DNA from: Roseibium aestuarii
Lineage (GTDB): Bacteria > Pseudomonadota > Alphaproteobacteria > Rhizobiales > Stappiaceae
Reading direction: 5' to 3'
Assembly (NCBI RefSeq): GCF_008477545.1
Contig: NZ_VORA01000009.1
Location: forward strand, 16,728-80,727
DNA length: 64,000 nucleotides
Under the pieces are notes generated by a model, which did no database searches, was not told the origin of the DNA, and saw only the letters and a program-made list of their open reading frames with translations. Shown here piece after piece: positions 45,260 to 52,725 of this stretch (position 1 is its first letter; each line of letters begins with the position of its first letter). The position numbers and the translations under genes are program-made.

Positions 45260-46140
45260 AGCACGCCTCCCTCGTGGCCGCCATCCTTGGTGGCGTAGCG
45301 CAGCACGGCATCCTGGCCGGGGATGTGCGGGAACCCCCGGAAGTTGGCCGTGTTGGCGAACCTGGCGCCGCAGGTCTCGATCCGCTTATCGCAGCCCGCA
45401 CGGATGGTGAAGGCATTGCCCTCGGAGATCTCGCGCACCGGCGCCTCGAGAAGGGTCAGCACGGCGATGCCGTCCGTCACATCATGGCCGAGAACCTCGG
45501 CCCGACGCCCCGCGTTGGAGCCACTGGTCCATTCGATGGTCCCGAAGGTGAACCAGCCGGAGGCGAAGCCGCCGAGGCCCGAAGCGGTGAAGGCGCGGTC
45601 GCGTAGAAGGTCGATCACGACGCTCGTGCCCTTGAACGCCGGGTTCTCCAGATCGACGCCGCAGCGCGCATCGCCGAGCGCGGCATCGCAGGTCGCCTGG
45701 AACGTCCGCCCGATCGTCTGGCCAAGCACATGCGCGAGCGAGCGGACTTCGGCGACGAAGGCCAGCCGCCCGCGCCGGATCTGGCCGATGGCCCCGCGCC
45801 GCATCAGCACGCGCTGGTTCGTGTCGGCCCAGTTCACCCGCCAGACTTCGACCTCGGCGTTATCCCAGCGGCCGTCGAGGATGTCGGTCTCGGTAATCCG
45901 GTCCGAGGTCAGCACGCCCTCGGCGTCCTGCGCATCGACCGAGAGGTCCGAGCCGGAACGGACCTCGGAGGCCGTCAGCCCGCTCTCGGGCTCGAAATCC
46001 GTCCCCTCGAAGCTGAGCGTCCGATCGTGGTCGGTGAAGCCGAAACTCGTGCCGTCGGCGCGCACGATCCGCCAGCACCAGGCGAGCGTCGTCGTTCCCT
46101 CGTCGAGATGGGCCTGCAGGTCGGGGTCGAGGGACTTCAT
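45256..46140 (-). CDS. DUF2163 / BR0599-like tail protein
   Basis: A 294-residue tail-tip protein. The N-terminal DUF2163 domain reads LAWCWRIVRADGTSFGFTDH. The C-terminal BR0599-like domain has GCDKRIETCGARFANTANFR, with Cys residues that in gene-transfer-agent homologues bind an iron-sulfur or zinc site in the hub. It overlaps the DUF2460 gene and the NlpC/P60 gene by four bases each. Confidence 0.9.
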   Translation of the reverse strand: MKSLDPDLQAHLDEGTTTLAWCWRIVRADGTSFGFTDHDRTLSFEGTDFEPESGLTASEVRSGSDLSVDAQDAEGVLTSDRITETDILDGRWDNAEVEVWRVNWADTNQRVLMRRGAIGQIRRGRLAFVAEVRSLAHVLGQTIGRTFQATCDAALGDARCGVDLENPAFKGTSVVIDLLRDRAFTASGLGGFASGWFTFGTIEWTSGSNAGRRAEVLGHDVTDGIAVLTLLEAPVREISEGNAFTIRAGCDKRIETCGARFANTANFRGFPHIPGQDAVLRYATKDGGHEGGVL

Positions 46141-46763
46141 CGGCGCAGTTCCAGAAGCGGGATGGAGGTGATCGAGCCGAGCCGCTCGAGGTCGAGCGTC
46201 ACGTCGAGCGCGTCGGTGTCGAAACGGACCGGCACGTCGAACTCGAAGCCCGCGGTGATGGCGGCGCCAGCGCCCGGCGCGGTGCTGAAGGTGACGACGC
46301 CGGTGGCGGTGTCGACCGACCAGCCGGAAGGCTGCTCGACCCCGCCGAGCGCGATGCGCGCGGTTCCGGTCACCGGCTTCGCGACGGCGCGCGTCCAGGA
46401 TTGCGCACCCGAGGCGTAGCGCTTGACCAGCTGGAAGGCGGTCGTCGCGCCGTCGCCCGTGCCGATAGACTGATCGGTGGGCGACGGCGTGCCCGAAGGC
46501 AGGCAGGACTTGTGGTCACCCCAGTCCTTGAACCGGAAGCCATGCAGGCGGCCATTGCGCGCCTCGAAGAAGGCGACGACGGCGGCCAGATCGTCGGCGC
46601 GGCGGATGCCATAGGCGACATCGTAGCGGCGGCGCGAATTGGCCCAGCTGGCGTTGCGCTCCTCGTCGCCCGAGGCGAGTTCGACGACCTGCGTGCGCCG
46701 CTCGGGTCCGCCGCGCGCACCACGGCTGATGTCGTCTGGAAACCTGATCTCGTGAAACGCCAT
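46137..46763 (-). CDS. DUF2460 distal-tail-like protein
   Basis: A 208-residue DUF2460 protein: FHEIRFPDDISRGARGGPER at the start and FFEARNGRLHGFRFKDWGDH in the middle are highly characteristic. It is the distal-tail (Dit-like) ring protein of gene-transfer-agent-like tails. ATG 46763 is chosen; a longer in-frame extension upstream overlaps the tape-measure 3' end and shows no homology. Confidence 0.92.
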   Translation of the reverse strand: MAFHEIRFPDDISRGARGGPERRTQVVELASGDEERNASWANSRRRYDVAYGIRRADDLAAVVAFFEARNGRLHGFRFKDWGDHKSCLPSGTPSPTDQSIGTGDGATTAFQLVKRYASGAQSWTRAVAKPVTGTARIALGGVEQPSGWSVDTATGVVTFSTAPGAGAAITAGFEFDVPVRFDTDALDVTLDLERLGSITSIPLLELRR

Positions 46764-46812
46764 CAATCCTCTCCGAGATTCGTGCTGCGCGGTCCTGTCT
46801 GCGGCGTCGGGC

Positions 46813-49236
46813 TCACATGCCCCGTCGCCCCAGCGAAACTGCCCGGGCGATATCGGCCGCGATCTGCGTGCGGGATTGGCGAAAGCTCTCGGCGTCCCGC
46901 GCGTTGATGGTGACATTGACCGTCGGCACGCTTGCCCCGCCGTAACCCGCGGCCTCCCGCCGCGAGAGCACCCGCTCACCGCGCTGCAGGATCGCGGGCA
47001 CCTCGTCGTGACGAAGCCCGGCCATGCCGCCACCATGCATCCGCGGCGCGGCGGCGAAGGCCATGGCCGGGACCATCCGCGAGGGTCCAGCCGATCCGAC
47101 CATCCCGCCCGCATGCAGGACGTTGGCGAAGATGCCGCCCGCCCCGGAGAAGACGCCGGAGAGCGCATTGGCGATCGGCCCGAGGATGAACCGCCGCGCC
47201 GCCAGTTGGGCGAGATCGGCCAGCAGCGACGTCACCAGATCGCGGAAGTCGAGCTTGCCGGTCTTCACGAACTGGCCCACCGCGTTCTCGGCCGACTGGA
47301 AGGCGCCGACGAGGCTCTGGCCGATGTCGCCACCGATCTCGCGGGCCTTGCTGGCGTAGTCGGAGAGCGCGGCGGTGACCGCCCGCCAGCCGGTGACGGC
47401 CGCGTCGGTCGCGGGCTCCGCTACCGCAGCAGCAGCTCCGGCCGCCACACCTGCATCTGTTGCGGCGCGCCCGGCGTCGCCGAGGGACGTCTCCAGGCGC
47501 TCCGCCGCAGCGGTGGTCTCGGCCAGTGCGTCGGCGCCGTCCTCGTCGGTGCCGCGTACGGCATCGCGCAGCGCCTGCCAGCTTTCGAGGGGCGCACGGG
47601 CCCCCTCCGCCAGGTCGCGCGCCGCGCCGCGGTAAAGGTTGGCGGACTCGAGCGCCCTGTTCGCCGCCTCGGTCAGACCGAGATCGGGCGCGGAGAGCGG
47701 ATTGTCCTCGAAGGCCCGATCGAAGGCCGCCTGAGCTGCCGTGGTTGCGGCAGTCGCCGCTCCCTCGAAGCGGTTCTCGATCTCGCCGAGGTCGAGGTCC
47801 GGAACCAGCGATATGCGCCGCTCCGACCCGAGCGCTTCGAGCCCCTGGTTGATGCCGCCGATAAAGCCGTTGATCCGCGAGACCACCCCGTTCAGCATCG
47901 CCTCGACGCCATCGACCAGGCTGTTGGCCGCCTGGAACGCGAGATCGCCGATGGCGGCGGGCAGCAGGCCCCAGATCGCCTTGATCGCCTCGTAGGCGCC
48001 TTCGAAGGTGTTCGCGGCCGTGTTGCCGAAGCCCACCACGCTCTCGATGGCGCTCTGCATGCCCGATGCGGCATCCGCCTTCAGGTCGAAGAACATCGCC
48101 GTGGCGGCCGCGCCCGCCGCCGCCGCGCCCATACTGATGCGTTCCCAGACCTCGACCGCGAGGTCCTTCAGGAGCGACATCGCTTCTCCGAAACCGCCGG
48201 CGCCGGAGACGAGCCGGGTGAACTGGTAGACGAGCTCGCCCGCGCCGACGATCAGCGCGCCGATGCCGGTGCGGATCAGCGCCCCGCGCAGGACAACGAG
48301 CGCCGTGGCGAGGCCCCGGACCGAGAGCGCCGCAGCCGCCATGCCGGCGACCCAACGTCCCGCGAGGAACGCCGCGAAGGTGGCGGCATAGGTGGTCAGG
48401 CGGCCGATGTTGTCCAAGAGACCGCGGATCGCGATGCCGAGCGGCCCGGTGCGGCTGGCCACCGCCGCCATGGCATCGGCGACGGCTTCCAGCGCAGGTG
48501 CCGCTGCGACCGCCAACTGGTTCGAGAGCCCGCGCCAGACCAACCCGAGCCGCGAGATGGCGTCGTTCGTCCGCTCGATCTGGTCGGCGTCCTGCTCGGA
48601 GACGACAACCCCGAAGGCGAGGACGTCCTCTGTCGCCTGGCGCAGCGTCGCGGTGTCGATCCGGCTCATCGCGATGGAGCCTTCCTCGCCGAAGAGCTGG
48701 CCCGCGACCGCCGCGCGCTCGGCGGCAGGCACGAAGCTCTCGATCGCCGCGTTGATCGCGCCCACGCGCTGGTCCAGCGGCAAGGCGATCAGCTCATTTG
48801 CTGAAAGCCCCAGCCGGTCGAGCGCGTCGGCAGCAGGGCCGGTCCCGGCGGCCGCCTGACTGAGACGGCGCGTCAGATCCTTGGTGGCCTGCTCGATGCC
48901 GGACATGGAGACGCCCGCCAGATCGCCCGCGCGCTCCAGCGTCTGGATCGAGGCGACGGTGGTGCCGAGCGACTGCGCCAGCTTCGCCTGCGCATCGACC
49001 GTCTGCAGGCTGGACCGGATCATCGCCACGCCAGCAGCGGCTGCGGCGGCCACGGCAGCGGCAGCCGCGACCCGCACCCGCCGCGAGAAGGCCGCGAGCC
49101 GGGCGTTCGCGGCTTCCATCTCCCGGCTCAGCCGTCCGAAGCCGCGCGACCCGGCCTCGCCCACGCCTTCGAGTTCGGCGCGCACCTGCCGTCCGCCCAC
49201 GGCCGCGAGGCGGACGCTGACCCTCTTCTCAGCCAT
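46813..49236 (-). CDS. phage tail tape measure protein
   Basis: An 807-residue tape measure protein that sets tail length and is ejected with the DNA. It starts with a polar domain, an Ala-rich helix (RVAAAAAVAAAAAAGVAMI), then a long helical body with several hydrophobic segments. The C-terminus has the lambda-GpH-like region (LVTSLLADLAQLAARRFILG, HAGGMVGSAGPSRMVPAMAF, HDEVPAILQRGERVLSRRE). Its ATG overlaps the end of the frameshifted tail-chaperone reading frame. It is rather short, predicting a tail of modest length. Confidence 0.92.
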   Translation of the reverse strand: MAEKRVSVRLAAVGGRQVRAELEGVGEAGSRGFGRLSREMEAANARLAAFSRRVRVAAAAAVAAAAAAGVAMIRSSLQTVDAQAKLAQSLGTTVASIQTLERAGDLAGVSMSGIEQATKDLTRRLSQAAAGTGPAADALDRLGLSANELIALPLDQRVGAINAAIESFVPAAERAAVAGQLFGEEGSIAMSRIDTATLRQATEDVLAFGVVVSEQDADQIERTNDAISRLGLVWRGLSNQLAVAAAPALEAVADAMAAVASRTGPLGIAIRGLLDNIGRLTTYAATFAAFLAGRWVAGMAAAALSVRGLATALVVLRGALIRTGIGALIVGAGELVYQFTRLVSGAGGFGEAMSLLKDLAVEVWERISMGAAAAGAAATAMFFDLKADAASGMQSAIESVVGFGNTAANTFEGAYEAIKAIWGLLPAAIGDLAFQAANSLVDGVEAMLNGVVSRINGFIGGINQGLEALGSERRISLVPDLDLGEIENRFEGAATAATTAAQAAFDRAFEDNPLSAPDLGLTEAANRALESANLYRGAARDLAEGARAPLESWQALRDAVRGTDEDGADALAETTAAAERLETSLGDAGRAATDAGVAAGAAAAVAEPATDAAVTGWRAVTAALSDYASKAREIGGDIGQSLVGAFQSAENAVGQFVKTGKLDFRDLVTSLLADLAQLAARRFILGPIANALSGVFSGAGGIFANVLHAGGMVGSAGPSRMVPAMAFAAAPRMHGGGMAGLRHDEVPAILQRGERVLSRREAAGYGGASVPTVNVTINARDAESFRQSRTQIAADIARAVSLGRRGM

Positions 49237-49555
49237 GGGAATGATCCATCTTTTCGTTGAGCTTGGCCACCATCACCGCTTCGATGACGGGCAAGAGTTC
49301 ACCCGCAGCAGCGGGCGGGACGCCGAGCGCATTTCCCAGAGCGAGGGCCGCGGACAGGTCCCAGCCGACCACCGCGCCGGGCAGCACGCGCAACTGACCG
49401 CCGAGGCGGCCGACGAGATCCCAGACCTGCCAGCCCTCATGGGTAAGCGGCCGGTTCAGGCGCGTCGGGCAGTCTTCGCACGCTTGCGCGCAGGCTTCGC
49501 AGTAGCGCTCGCCCCCGCCGAAGGACCACTCGGCGAGAGCGCGGAGGCGTTTTTT
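49229..49555 (-). CDS. -1 frame extension of the tail assembly chaperone (gpGT-like)
   Basis: After the slippery site the -1 frame is open for 106 codons, reading RLRALAEWSFGGGERYCEAC onward and ending VAKLNEKMDHSHG before TGA at 49229-49231. It carries a Cys cluster (CEACAQACEDC) and GWQVWDLVGRLGGQLRV, a sequence type found beside tail chaperones in related alphaproteobacterial phages. Shifting gives a fusion of about 222 residues, the equivalent of lambda gpGT, needed to load the tape measure. Its stop lies inside the tape-measure start (ATGGCTGA). No good independent start is seen, which supports frameshifting. Confidence 0.75.
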   Translation of the reverse strand, partial: KKRLRALAEWSFGGGERYCEACAQACEDCPTRLNRPLTHEGWQVWDLVGRLGGQLRVLPGAVVGWDLSAALALGNALGVPPAAAGELLPVIEAVMVAKLNEKMDHSHG

Positions 49556-49896
49556 TCCTGTTCCAGCAGCAGGCCTTTGGACACGTAGGTCAATTGGAAG
49601 GCCTCGAAGATCGGCCAGACGTCGAGCAGCGCGTCGATGGCCTCGGGGGTGGGATCGATCGGGTTGCCGTCGGCATCGCCGATGCCCTCCCAGCCGAGCA
49701 CAGCCCGTCGCGCCAGCGCCTTGGCGAAGGCGACGGCGCGCTCCTCGTCGGAAGCCTCCTCGGGCACCGCCTCGACGGCGGGGTCGCTGCGCGTCGCGAC
49801 CATCAGGGCGGTCGTCAGCGGGCGCAGTTGCACCCGGACGCCGGGGGCGAGGTCATGCCAGCGCGGCGCGTTGGTCAGGTCGAGCGTCAGCATCAA
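49456..49896 (-). CDS. tail assembly chaperone (gpG-like)
   Basis: A 146-residue protein in the position of lambda gpG: after the tail tube and before the tape measure. It contains LGWEGIGDADGNPIDPTPEA, typical of tail chaperones that handle a tube/tape complex. The zero-frame C-terminus after residue 116 is a low-complexity Ala/Ser/Lys tail, as expected for a gene whose functional alternative end is reached by frameshift. Its ATG overlaps the tail-tube stop. It is not expected in the virion. Confidence 0.85.
   Translation of the reverse strand: MMLTLDLTNAPRWHDLAPGVRVQLRPLTTALMVATRSDPAVEAVPEEASDEERAVAFAKALARRAVLGWEGIGDADGNPIDPTPEAIDALLDVWPIFEAFQLTYVSKGLLLEQEKNASALSPSGPSAGASATAKPARKRAKTARRA
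49549..49555 (-). promoter_or_regulatory. programmed -1 frameshift slippery heptamer
   Basis: On the minus strand codons 114-116 of the chaperone gene read GAA AAA AAC, giving a perfect in-frame A_AAA_AAC heptamer, the most efficient known bacterial slippery sequence. The position near the 3' end of a tail chaperone gene and the open -1 frame behind it match the lambda G/GT model. Confidence 0.85.
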
Positions 49897-50834
49897 TACG
49901 TCTCCACGTCATTCACGAGGGTGGCGGTGCACATCCGGCCGACGACGCTGTCGCGCGCGGCCTGCCAGTCGAATGTCGCCTGGACGCCCTGCGGCCCGGA
50001 AATCTCGATCCGTGGACGCGGCAGGTAGACGGCGTGCACGGTGAAGGAGAAGCTTTCGCCTGAAGGCAGGACGTAGGCGAATTCCATCTCGCAGGCCTCG
50101 CCGTTGATCGCCTGCGTCACCAGCGTCTGGTCGGCGAAGCGCACCTCGATCCGGCCCGTCAGCGCGGCAATGGATGGATCCGCGCCATCGATGCGGCCGT
50201 CCGAGCGGATGGTCTCGATCCGGTCGAGGTTGTTGGCGTAGGTGATCTCGGCCGAGACCACATTGCCGAGGGCGGTGCCGTTCCGGGTGATCGCCCCGTT
50301 GAAATGGCCGAAGCGCTTCAACTCCAGTGCGGCGGGCGTTCCGGCACTGGTCGTGGTGCCGACCGTCTCGCCCTGCGCCACCAGCCGCGCGGTCGCGGTG
50401 AGCAGGCCCGAGCGCTGCATCTGCCAGGTGATCTGGTCGAGCACGCAGCCCGAGTACATCGCATAGCGGGGCACCTCGGGCATGCCGGTCTCGATCGACA
50501 TCGAGGGCAACGTCCAGGACCCCGACTGAAATTCGTGGCTGTACGGGGCCTCCGCGCCCGTGGTCGTGGGCGCGCCGAAGGCTGCCTTCAGCCAGAAGCC
50601 GAACGCCTCGGCGTCCAGCGGCACGACGACGTCGCCGTCGGCCGTCACGGCGTCCTTGATCGGCGCTAGCGGATCGCGGCCGTAGCCGAGAAGCTCCGAA
50701 TTCAGCAGCGGCTGCTCCGCGCCGAGCGACGTGCTGGCGAAGGGCATGCGGGTGAAGCCGCTGACGGGCGGCGTTCCATAGGTCGTCTCGAACGCAAGCG
50801 CCATCAGCGCTCGCGCCCCTTGGGCTCGTGCCAT
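49893..50834 (-). CDS. major tail tube protein
   Basis: A 313-residue phage tail tube protein. The N-terminus ALMALAFETTYGTPPVSGFT is typical of the family, followed by beta-rich sequence and a C-terminal Ig-like region with ARDSVVGRMCTATLVNDVE. It polymerises into the tail tube. It lies between the DUF3168 terminator gene and the chaperone, overlapping the latter's start by four bases. Confidence 0.88.
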   Translation of the reverse strand: MARAQGARALMALAFETTYGTPPVSGFTRMPFASTSLGAEQPLLNSELLGYGRDPLAPIKDAVTADGDVVVPLDAEAFGFWLKAAFGAPTTTGAEAPYSHEFQSGSWTLPSMSIETGMPEVPRYAMYSGCVLDQITWQMQRSGLLTATARLVAQGETVGTTTSAGTPAALELKRFGHFNGAITRNGTALGNVVSAEITYANNLDRIETIRSDGRIDGADPSIAALTGRIEVRFADQTLVTQAINGEACEMEFAYVLPSGESFSFTVHAVYLPRPRIEISGPQGVQATFDWQAARDSVVGRMCTATLVNDVETY

Positions 50835-50858
50835 GTTCGTCTCCTGTGGTCGGTTGGG

Positions 50859-51275
50859 TCAGGCCAGCGGGTCGGCCGTGGAATAGTGCAGCACGACCGG
50901 GATAACGGCGGCCTTCAGACTCGCCGCGCCCTCGACCGGCAGATCGACCGGGCGCGGGGCTTCGGCCTCGACCCAGTCGCAGAACCCGCCCAGCGTCCGG
51001 TCGGCGGCGAGCGCTGCGCCGATGCTGGCGGTCAGCGTGTCAAAGGCGGCGTCGCGATCGGCACCCTGAACGACCGCCTCGATCTCGGCTCGGTGCTGGT
51101 AGTGATAGCGCAGCGGCGACAGCGTGACTTCGGGCGCACCTGGTTCGCCATCGCGCAGGATCATCAGGCCCTCGACCGGCATGCGCTCGGGCAGCACGTC
51201 CCCGCGCAGAGCGGTGGCGGGCAGCGCCGAGAGCCGCGCGTGCAGCGCGACGAGGATGGTTTCGCGAGGTGTCAT
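50859..51275 (-). CDS. DUF3168 tail terminator-like protein
   Basis: A 138-residue DUF3168-like protein (tail completion/terminator, like lambda gpU or gp17). ETILVALHARLSALPATALR and the later YHYQHRAEIEAVVQG match the family. Its ATG overlaps the TGA of merR as ATGA, so the phage gene is now translationally coupled to a mercury regulator rather than to another tail gene. The coding sequence itself appears complete. Confidence 0.83.
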   Translation of the reverse strand: MTPRETILVALHARLSALPATALRGDVLPERMPVEGLMILRDGEPGAPEVTLSPLRYHYQHRAEIEAVVQGADRDAAFDTLTASIGAALAADRTLGGFCDWVEAEAPRPVDLPVEGAASLKAAVIPVVLHYSTADPLA

Positions 51276-51697
51276 GGGTCGGCCGAGTTGGAAATCGCGT
51301 CGAGCACCGGACAATCGGGGACTTCGGCGCCCGAACACCTGGATGCAGTTGTAGCGAGGACGGATTCGATACGCCGAAGATCCGCGATCCTCGCGCGGAC
51401 ATCGGCAAGGTGCCGCTCCGTCCGTTCCTTGACCTCGGCGCAGGTCGGCGCGGCGCCGTCGCCGAGCCCCATCAGCCCGCGGATGTCCTCCATCGAGAAC
51501 CCGAGTTCGCGGGCGCGCAGGATGAAGCGGAGGCGTGTGGCGTGTGCGGCGGAATAGACCCGGTAGCCGGCGTCCGTGCGGGGCGGGTCGGGCAGCAGGC
51601 CGGTCTTCTCGTAATAGCGGATCGTCTCGATGTTGCAGCCGGTCGCCCGGGCCAGGTCGCCGCGTGTGAAGCCGCTCTCGCGCTCGTGATCGGTCAT
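51272..51697 (-). CDS. merR: mercury-responsive MerR regulator
   Basis: A 141-residue MerR. The helix-turn-helix is FTRGDLARATGCNIETIRYY, then KTGLLPDPPRTDAGYRVY. The three Hg-binding Cys are present: TCAEVKERT at the dimer helix and SRCSGAEVPDCPVLDA in the C-terminal loop. Start 51697 is chosen because the operator for merT begins just upstream; a longer reading frame would run through it. It is divergent from merTPFA and reads in the direction of the phage late genes, ending in an ATGA overlap with the tail terminator gene. Confidence 0.92.
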   Translation of the reverse strand: MTDHERESGFTRGDLARATGCNIETIRYYEKTGLLPDPPRTDAGYRVYSAAHATRLRFILRARELGFSMEDIRGLMGLGDGAAPTCAEVKERTERHLADVRARIADLRRIESVLATTASRCSGAEVPDCPVLDAISNSADP

Positions 51698-51711
51698 GGG
51701 CAAGTTTCCTC

Positions 51712-51742
51712 TTGAGCCTGTAGTTGCTACAGACCCTACACC
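51712..51742 (+). promoter_or_regulatory. MerR operator/promoter of merTPFA
   Basis: TTGAGC at 51712-51717 and TACACC at 51737-51742 are 19 bases apart, the overlong spacer bent by MerR. The spacer has a perfect dyad CTGTAG-TTG-CTACAG (51718-51732). Confidence 0.85.
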
Positions 51743-51773
51743 CATCGTCAATCACAGACGAGAGGTGCGCGAC

Positions 51774-52163
51774 ATGGCGCTGACAGACGACAGAACGGAC
51801 AGCACGGGCGCGGATCGCCCCGCCCGAAAGGGCTGGCTCGCGGCGGGCGGTGTGGTGGGCGCCTTTCTCGCCTCGGCCTGCTGCATCGGGCCGCTGGTGC
51901 TTCTGACTCTCGGCATCTCGGGCGCCTGGATCGGCAACCTGACGGCTCTGGAGCCTTACAAGCCGATCTTCGCCGTGATCGCGCTCGGCTTCATCGCGGC
52001 GGGTTTCTGGCAGGTCTATTTCCGCAAGCCAACCGTCTGCGAACCCGGTTCCTACTGCGCAAGGCCAGCATCGGCGCGCATCACCAAGTCGGCTCTCTGG
52101 GCCTCCCTGATCCTCGTTCTCGCAGCCCTCACCATCGACTGGTGGGCCCCGCTTCTCTACTGA
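51774..52163 (+). CDS. merT: mercuric ion transporter MerT
   Basis: A 129-residue inner-membrane protein with three helices. The first-helix Cys pair is LASACCIGPLVLL and the second is in the loop CEPGSYC, the two pairs that pass Hg(II) from MerP to MerA. ATG 51774 is chosen: the longer frame overlaps the operator. It is first in the merT-P-F-A operon under the MerR operator. Confidence 0.94.
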   Translation: MALTDDRTDSTGADRPARKGWLAAGGVVGAFLASACCIGPLVLLTLGISGAWIGNLTALEPYKPIFAVIALGFIAAGFWQVYFRKPTVCEPGSYCARPASARITKSALWASLILVLAALTIDWWAPLLY

Positions 52164-52181
52164 CCCCGAAAGGACATCCAC

Positions 52182-52487
52182 ATGAAGAAGATCCTTGCAC
52201 TCGCCTTGTTCGGCCTGACCGCCGTTGTGCCGATCACCGCCATCCCTGTTGCCGCGCAGACCGTCGCCGCCGAGCAGACCGTCACCTTCGCGGTGGACAA
52301 CATGACCTGCGCGCTCTGCCCAGTCACCGTGAAGCGTGCGATGGAGGGCGTCGCGGGCGTGCGCGCCGTCGAGATCGACTTCGATGCCCGCACCGCCACG
52401 GTGATCTTCGACACCGCCGCGACGAGCGCCGACGCCATCGCGACCGCGTCGGCCAATGCAGGCTACCCGGCGCGTGTCGCGGGCTGA
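52182..52487 (+). CDS. merP: periplasmic mercury-binding protein MerP
   Basis: A 101-residue protein with a Sec signal peptide (MKKILALALFGLTAVVPITA) and one HMA domain with the metal motif NMTCALCP. It scavenges Hg(II) in the periplasm and hands it to MerT. It lies 18 bases after merT. Confidence 0.94.
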   Translation: MKKILALALFGLTAVVPITAIPVAAQTVAAEQTVTFAVDNMTCALCPVTVKRAMEGVAGVRAVEIDFDARTATVIFDTAATSADAIATASANAGYPARVAG

Positions 52488-52491
52488 CGAG

Positions 52492-52725
52492 ATGACCGAG
52501 CAGTCCGACCGCAAGCTGATCGCGACAGGGATCGTCGGCACCGTCATCGCGGCGCTCTGCTGCTTCACTCCGGTGCTGGTGGTGCTTCTGGGTGCCGTGG
52601 GCCTGTCGGCCTGGCTGGGTTGGCTCGACTACGTTCTGCTGCCCGCGCTCGCCTTTTTCGTCGCGCTGACCGTGTACGCGGTCTGGAGACGGCAGCGGCG
52701 CCAGACCACTCGAACGGATGGATGA
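52492..52725 (+). CDS. merF: mercury transporter MerF
   Basis: A 77-residue two-helix membrane protein of the MerF family. The Cys pair is AALCCFTPVLVVLLG in the first helix; the second pair of classic MerF is not seen, since the interhelical loop GWLDYVLLP lacks Cys. It starts four bases after the merP stop, and merA begins inside its 3' end. It is a second Hg(II) uptake route or a substitute for MerC. Confidence 0.88.
   Translation: MTEQSDRKLIATGIVGTVIAALCCFTPVLVVLLGAVGLSAWLGWLDYVLLPALAFFVALTVYAVWRRQRRQTTRTDG

Noticed and set aside
42743..45298. 851-codon plus-strand frame opposite the tail-tip gene
   Set aside because: The tail-tip, NlpC and DUF2163 genes on the minus strand have clear homology and tight overlaps; the plus frame is Arg/Ala/Gly-rich shadow.
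46876..48804. 642-codon plus-strand frame opposite the tape measure gene
   Set aside because: Antisense shadow of an Ala-rich gene with no start signal or motif.
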